In this document: one piece after another, positions 60,693 through 64,000 of the stretch
Layout: every line of letters begins with the position of its first letter
How positions within the stretch are numbered: the stretch's first letter is position 1
Source: Pseudoips prasinana
Taxonomy: Eukaryota > Arthropoda > Insecta > Lepidoptera > Nolidae
DNA length: 64,000 bases
NCBI GenBank assembly: GCA_951640165.1
Contig: OX621265.1
Span: forward strand, 13,033,001 to 13,097,000
Reading direction: 5' to 3'
Notes under the pieces: generated by a model
The model's input: the letters and a program-made list of their open reading frames with translations, nothing else
Databases searched by the model: none
What the model was told of the DNA's origin: nothing
Made by a program: the position numbers and the translations under genes

Positions 60693-60960
60693 TCACCTTC
60701 TTTGATGTGCCCTTAGATGGCTAGCTAGACCGAACTTAGTTTTAAATACTCGGTCACAACTAGGACAATAAAGTTGGCCTGCCATGTTGTATGTACACAT
60801 ATGGGCTTAGGCTTCCCTTTGCGTACTCGGCGTTTCTCAGTTAACGATTTGTGGCGCTTTTCTTCGAAACAACTTATGCATTTGTGAATAGTAGAGCGCC
60901 AAGAGGACCTGTGTAAAGCGAGCCTCTCCCAACCTGTAGGGTCAATAGCGTGTTATCAAG
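60693..60960 (-). pseudogene. LINE ORF C-terminus with C2H2 zinc finger
   Basis: The minus strand reads [47 protein letters not shown]. After a frameshift near 60786 it continues [30 protein letters not shown] and a stop at 60693-60695. The finger is C-x2-C-x12-H-x3-H. 'W..LA.DR..WR...H......E' plus a terminal finger matches the end of non-LTR polymerases such as the remnant at 16446. I see no reason to call it a host zinc-finger gene. Confidence 0.68.
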
Positions 60961-61339
60961 CACTCAATAGCCGCGCAACGGTTATGACGTAGCTGCTATC
61001 TTACAATAGTATTTTTACACTGTGAATATTTATTTGATTAGTGATTATCATTTTATTAATTACTATAATAATTTTACATCTTGAAACTATTAATAATCGA
61101 CATTAGACTTTCAAATGGTTGTCACTGATAATAATATAAATAGGGTAGGAGAATTATTAAAGGGGCATTCTTTGTACGACGGTAGATGAGAACGTTACTC
61201 TGTTCGATTAAATATTGTGTGTGGATAATATCTCGGAGTTTTAATGTGCAGAACCTACGAGTGCGTAATAAATGGGCGCAAGAAGAAAGCGATTAAGACC
61301 AAGAAGTAAGTTTACTGATCAACTTAAATAAAACGACGA
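60961..61339. other. No recognisable feature
   Basis: AT-rich, nothing supported. Confidence 0.42.
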
Positions 61340-61380
61340 GACGAGGCGACTGTCCCAGCGGCTGCGCCACACGTGCTGTT
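61340..61380 (-). mobile_element. SINE-D head fragment
   Basis: GAGGCGACTGTCCCAGCGGC and TGCGCCACACGTGC. Confidence 0.55.
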
Positions 61381-61456
61381 TTTTTTTAGGATTTCATTTT
61401 TCAGGTTGTGTATCTCTCTAAAAAATGATAATTGTAGTGTGGTTTCTGGCCTGGAA

Positions 61457-61766
61457 TCTATACATATAATAAAATCGTTGGAAAGCCGAAACTGTACATT
61501 GAATAATTTTTAAAAAGGATACTTGTGGCGTGATCTACAGTCGATATCGAAGCCAAAAATATAGTTTTTAGAAATTTTGTCTGTTTATCTGTTTGTCTGT
61601 ATGTATGTCCAAAAAGTACTGCATGGATTTACTTCAAATTTTGCATGAATTTTACGAAGTGGTCGGGTCAGCATATAAGCTACATATTATCACGCTATCA
61701 CCTACGGGGGAGGAGCTGTGATAATTTATAAAATTTAACGCGTGTAAAACCGCGGGGCACAGCTAG
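61457..61766 (+). mobile_element. Hel-3 Helitron, complete (310 bp)
   Basis: TCTATACATATAATAAAATC at the left; the ACGCGTGTAAAACCGCGGGG hairpin region and CACAGCTAG at the right, flanked by A and T. Its last 45 bp match Hel-1, while the 5' end is different, so families share a 3' terminus. Non-coding. Confidence 0.82.
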
Positions 61767-61861
61767 TACAAAATAAATGTATTGATAACCTATCTTTATT
61801 TTTGAAGTCGGTTAGCAAGGGACAACGCGTGCCCCTAACGACAGTAACAATAGTCGGCGCA

Positions 61862-62130
61862 GTTACCAATAATAATAATATCCTGGGACATTATTCACAT
61901 ACGGTCATCTGATCCCAAATTAAGCAGAGCTTGTACTATGGAAATCAGCTGATATACTACATATACTACTTTTCTTTTGTAAATGCATACTTATATAGAT
62001 AATTACACCCAGACTCAGGACAAACAGACATGGTCATGCACACAAATATCTATTTTGGATTGGAAAAGATTTGAAGATTTGAAGTGAAAGGCAATAATTC
62101 ACGAAACACGCCAACAGGCCCGTCAAAAAT
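61862..62130 (-). mobile_element. SINE-B
   Basis: AATATCCTGGGACATTATTC to CACGCCAACAGGCCCGTC. The B-box region is replaced by TTGGAAAAGATTTGAAGATT. Confidence 0.78.
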
Positions 62131-62134
62131 ATGT

Positions 62135-63155
62135 TATAAACACTAGGTCCATAATGATAATACCTTAATATAAGAAAGAAAGAAAAAATCATTTATTCAT
62201 TACCAGGACGGACATAACAATGAAATTATACAATAACAGAAAAACAAACAATGAAAATCTTATACTTAATATTAGTTAGTCTGTTCTGGGTGAAAAGGCA
62301 TCTATCTCAGCATTGGCCGTCGCAATATTGCGACTGCGCTGATATTCTGATAGCGCCCGACTGTGGGGTCCACGGATAGTTAATCCCCATTACATACAAT
62401 AATAAAATGAAATGAGATAACAGATATTTGATAAACTAAATACATTAATTATACAAATAAAAAGAATTTAATATAGTGAAGAAGATAGAAATATGTACCT
62501 AAGTATGTCGAAAAAAAAAATAGCATTAAATCACAAGATAATAATATAAATGAGATTCGTACAATTTCAATTAGATAAAATAATTTAATTTAAATACTAG
62601 TTTAACATCAAATACATTTCATACAATAACATATGTGATTCTGACTGCTTTAGCGGAGACGTGGGCAAAAAAATTATAAAATCCCTACCATGCAACGGCA
62701 TATCTAGTTCCTGACTGTGGACTCTGGCAATCTATACTGAAACTGATCCTCTGATTGCTTTTGGCGTTCCAACAAATATCTTTTAAACCTTTTACGAAAC
62801 GTAGATACAGTGTTTATTTCACGAAGAGGAGGGGGAAGGTCATTCCATATCTTCGAGGCTGAAAACTTAAAACTACTGCGAAATACAGCGGTCTTGTGCC
62901 GTGGGACGGACATTAGGTAAGAAGAGGCTCTTGTGGTATAGCTGTTGTAGTCTCTAGACCAAGAAAGTTTGTTATGTAGATATTCGGGCTTTCCAGTGGC
63001 GACTACTCCGAATAGCAAGATGGCTAAATAAGACTAATATAGACAGAACCATTCTAACAATATGTAGTAAAAATATAGCTAAAACTATAAATTTCGATAA
63101 TTGAACATAATCTCTTTGACAATAACTTAATATGTACAAGCTAGCTAAATATCAT
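62135..63155 (+). mobile_element. LINE-K fragment split by another LINE
   Basis: The left piece has AGGTCCATAATGATAATACC. The right piece from 63035 has TAATATAGACAGAACCATTC to GTACAAGCTAGCTAAATATC. Joining them across 62173-63034 gives the usual LINE-K order. Confidence 0.68.
62173..63034 (-). pseudogene. 5'-truncated CR1/jockey-like LINE with 7-bp duplication
   Basis: The minus-strand frame (about 62704-63030) reads LLFGVVATGKPEYLHNKLSW, SRDYNSYTTRASSYLMSVPR, HKTAVFRSSFKFSASKIWND, LPPPLREINTVSTFRKRFKR, YLLERQ and then a stop. The 'F..SA..IWN.LP..LR......FKK..K.YLL' pattern marks the end of ORF2. It is open for over 100 codons with no lesion, so the insertion is fairly young. A 530-bp 3' UTR and a CTTT-repeat tail follow. 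TAATATA flanks it (62166-62172 and 63035-63041). Confidence 0.8.
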
Positions 63156-63408
63156 ATATTATATTTCGTCGCTTCATTCTTCAGATACAATTAACAAGGT
63201 AGTTCCTTTATCCTACAGGCACTATTCGCACGTTTAGAGAATCGATATTTAATCGATAACTCTTTTTTTTTTTTTTTTTGTCTATGGTTTATTACACCTC
63301 CGCGCCGCACTGTCACTTGTCAACTCATTCTTTTTCCGAGCGAGGCAACGTTCGCACGTGCCTAGCAAAGTGTACAATATAATAGTCGGACTCCATCTTG
63401 TTTCCGTT
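63156..63408 (+). promoter_or_regulatory. Putative upstream region of the terminal gene
   Basis: Contains a symmetrical ATCGATATTTAATCGATA block at about 63241-63258, a T21 run (63265-63285), and a GC-richer stretch with CTCCATCTTGTTTCCGTT just before the ATG. The double ATCGATA resembles insect DRE-type promoter motifs. No TATA box at a convincing distance. The 5' UTR start is unknown. Confidence 0.35.
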
Positions 63409-64000
63409 ATGCCGAAAAGGAAAAATGAAGAAAAGATTCGACGATATCGACGCAAGCTTCAAAAACTTGAAACAAAACAGCGCAAATACAATAGGATTGT
63501 ATACTCGTCAGAACAATCTGACCAATCAGGTTAGTACCTACTTAACAAATATTTAGTGATTTAAACAGTTGTATTGTTTGTTTCTTACGCCTGGAGGTTG
63601 ACCGTGTGTCATCACGAAGGTAATTCTCACCCCTAGAGGTTAACCGTGTGTTAACACGTGGGAGTATTGAAATCATTCGTAGAATGATTGCATCATTACT
63701 TTTATTATGTAATGCCGGGAGGTGGATCGTGTATCCTCACGAAGGCAGTATTATTACATAATTTATCGGCCAATAGGGGAGTACTGGGCATTCTAGATCA
63801 CTTTCTATTTGCCCGAATACTGTATAAAAATCTACCCTCATTAACATGTTGTTCTTGTCTGTCTTTCAGACAACGAGAATGTCGAACCTGATCCAGAGTC
63901 ATGGAAATCTATAAATCAGGGCGACATTGTTAATAATCAAGACGAAGATGCTGAGAATGGCGATGAACCAACCTCAATGCAGACCTCGGAACCGGCCGCC
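63409..64000 (+). CDS. Two-exon 5' part of an uncharacterised gene (incomplete at window edge)
   Basis: Exon 1 (63409-63529) starts MPKRKNEEKIRRYRRKLQKL, a strongly basic, coiled-coil-prone N-terminus, and continues through RIVYSSEQSDQS. A GTTAGT donor at 63530 and a pyrimidine-rich TTTCAG acceptor ending at 63869 define a 340-bp intron. Joining 63529 to 63870 keeps the frame and completes a GAC codon, giving SDNENVEPDPESWKSINQGD followed by more acidic sequence (NNQDEDAENGDE) to the last base with no stop. The basic head plus Ser/Asp/Glu-rich region resembles gag-like first ORFs of some insect retroelements and also many nuclear proteins. No catalytic or folding domain lies inside the window. 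Clean splicing, balanced codons and lack of lesions argue that it is or recently was functional. I do not recognise the gene. Confidence 0.55.
63590..63745 (+). repeat. Three related 31-bp motifs in the terminal intron
   Basis: CTGGAGGTTGACCGTGTGTC (63591), CTAGAGGTTAACCGTGTGTT (63633) and CGGGAGGTGGATCGTGTATC (63715) each continue with ..CACG(A/T)(A/G)GG. The middle copy is nearly palindromic (GTGTGTTAACACG). Spacing is uneven (about 42 and 82 bp). Confidence 0.6.

Noticed and set aside
60693..60785. Small free-standing C2H2 zinc-finger protein (30 codons with its own ATG)
   Set aside because: The upstream frame-shifted sequence is typical of a LINE polymerase end, so the finger is its C-terminus rather than a separate gene.
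63688..63891. 67-codon frame overlapping the terminal intron and exon 2
   Set aside because: It is in a different phase from the spliced frame and depends on intron sequence. The spliced reading explains the region better.

Overview
The window looks like ordinary non-coding nuclear DNA of a lepidopteran insect (butterfly or moth). It is AT-rich and eukaryotic, with no operons, no long ORFs and no prokaryotic signals. Its repeats are characteristic of Lepidoptera: short Lep1-type Helitrons ending in CAGCTAGT, tRNA-derived SINEs with ATT-rich tails, an RTE-like LINE whose ORF2 ends in a VQQWTS-type motif, and jockey/CR1-like LINE remnants. The species cannot be fixed from sequence alone.

Almost every recognisable feature is a dead, short or nested transposable element. 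I see five tRNA-headed SINE families (called A-E here, plus one odd copy) and one 5S-rRNA-derived SINE. There are at least six short Helitron families, several LINE lineages present only as 5'-truncated C-terminal ORF2 remnants, two pogo-superfamily DNA transposon relics that keep only an N-terminal DNA-binding helix-turn-helix, a probable PIF/Harbinger element with a TTA duplication, and many foldback (MITE-like) palindromes. Family names such as SINE-A, LINE-K, Rep-M or FB-W are local labels for this annotation, not database names.

Layout. 1-6.7 kb: SINEs, a SINE-split Helitron, a 0.47-kb foldback and LINE ends. 6.7-8.2 kb: a 0.5-kb composite unit repeated three times. 8.2-18 kb: SINEs, LINE ends and Helitrons. 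18.1-19.9 kb: a SINE split by a psq-domain pogo-like element with an exact TA duplication. 20-25.2 kb: Helitrons, a three-level LINE nest, and two SINEs each carrying a foldback at the same CCTGG site. 25-40 kb: more SINEs, the PIF-like element and two copies of a GCGCGC-rich repeat. 40-48 kb: Helitrons including a three-unit array. 48-54 kb: large nested palindromes. 55.3-56.3 kb: a Tigger-like relic hosting a precise Helitron trimer (3 x 169 bp). 57-63 kb: LINE remnants, ending in a LINE insertion with a 7-bp duplication.

The only plausible host-type gene is at the right edge (63409 onward). A first coding exon, a 340-bp GT-AG intron and a second exon join in frame and run off the window. 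The predicted protein is lysine/arginine-rich at its N-terminus and acidic afterwards. It could be a host gene or the gag-like first ORF of a retroelement; the window ends before a diagnostic domain.

Taken together this is a record of nested insertion. The most interesting points are the tandem Helitron concatemers, the CCWGG-bordered foldback that repeatedly sits at one SINE position, and the two independent HTH-only pogo relics.
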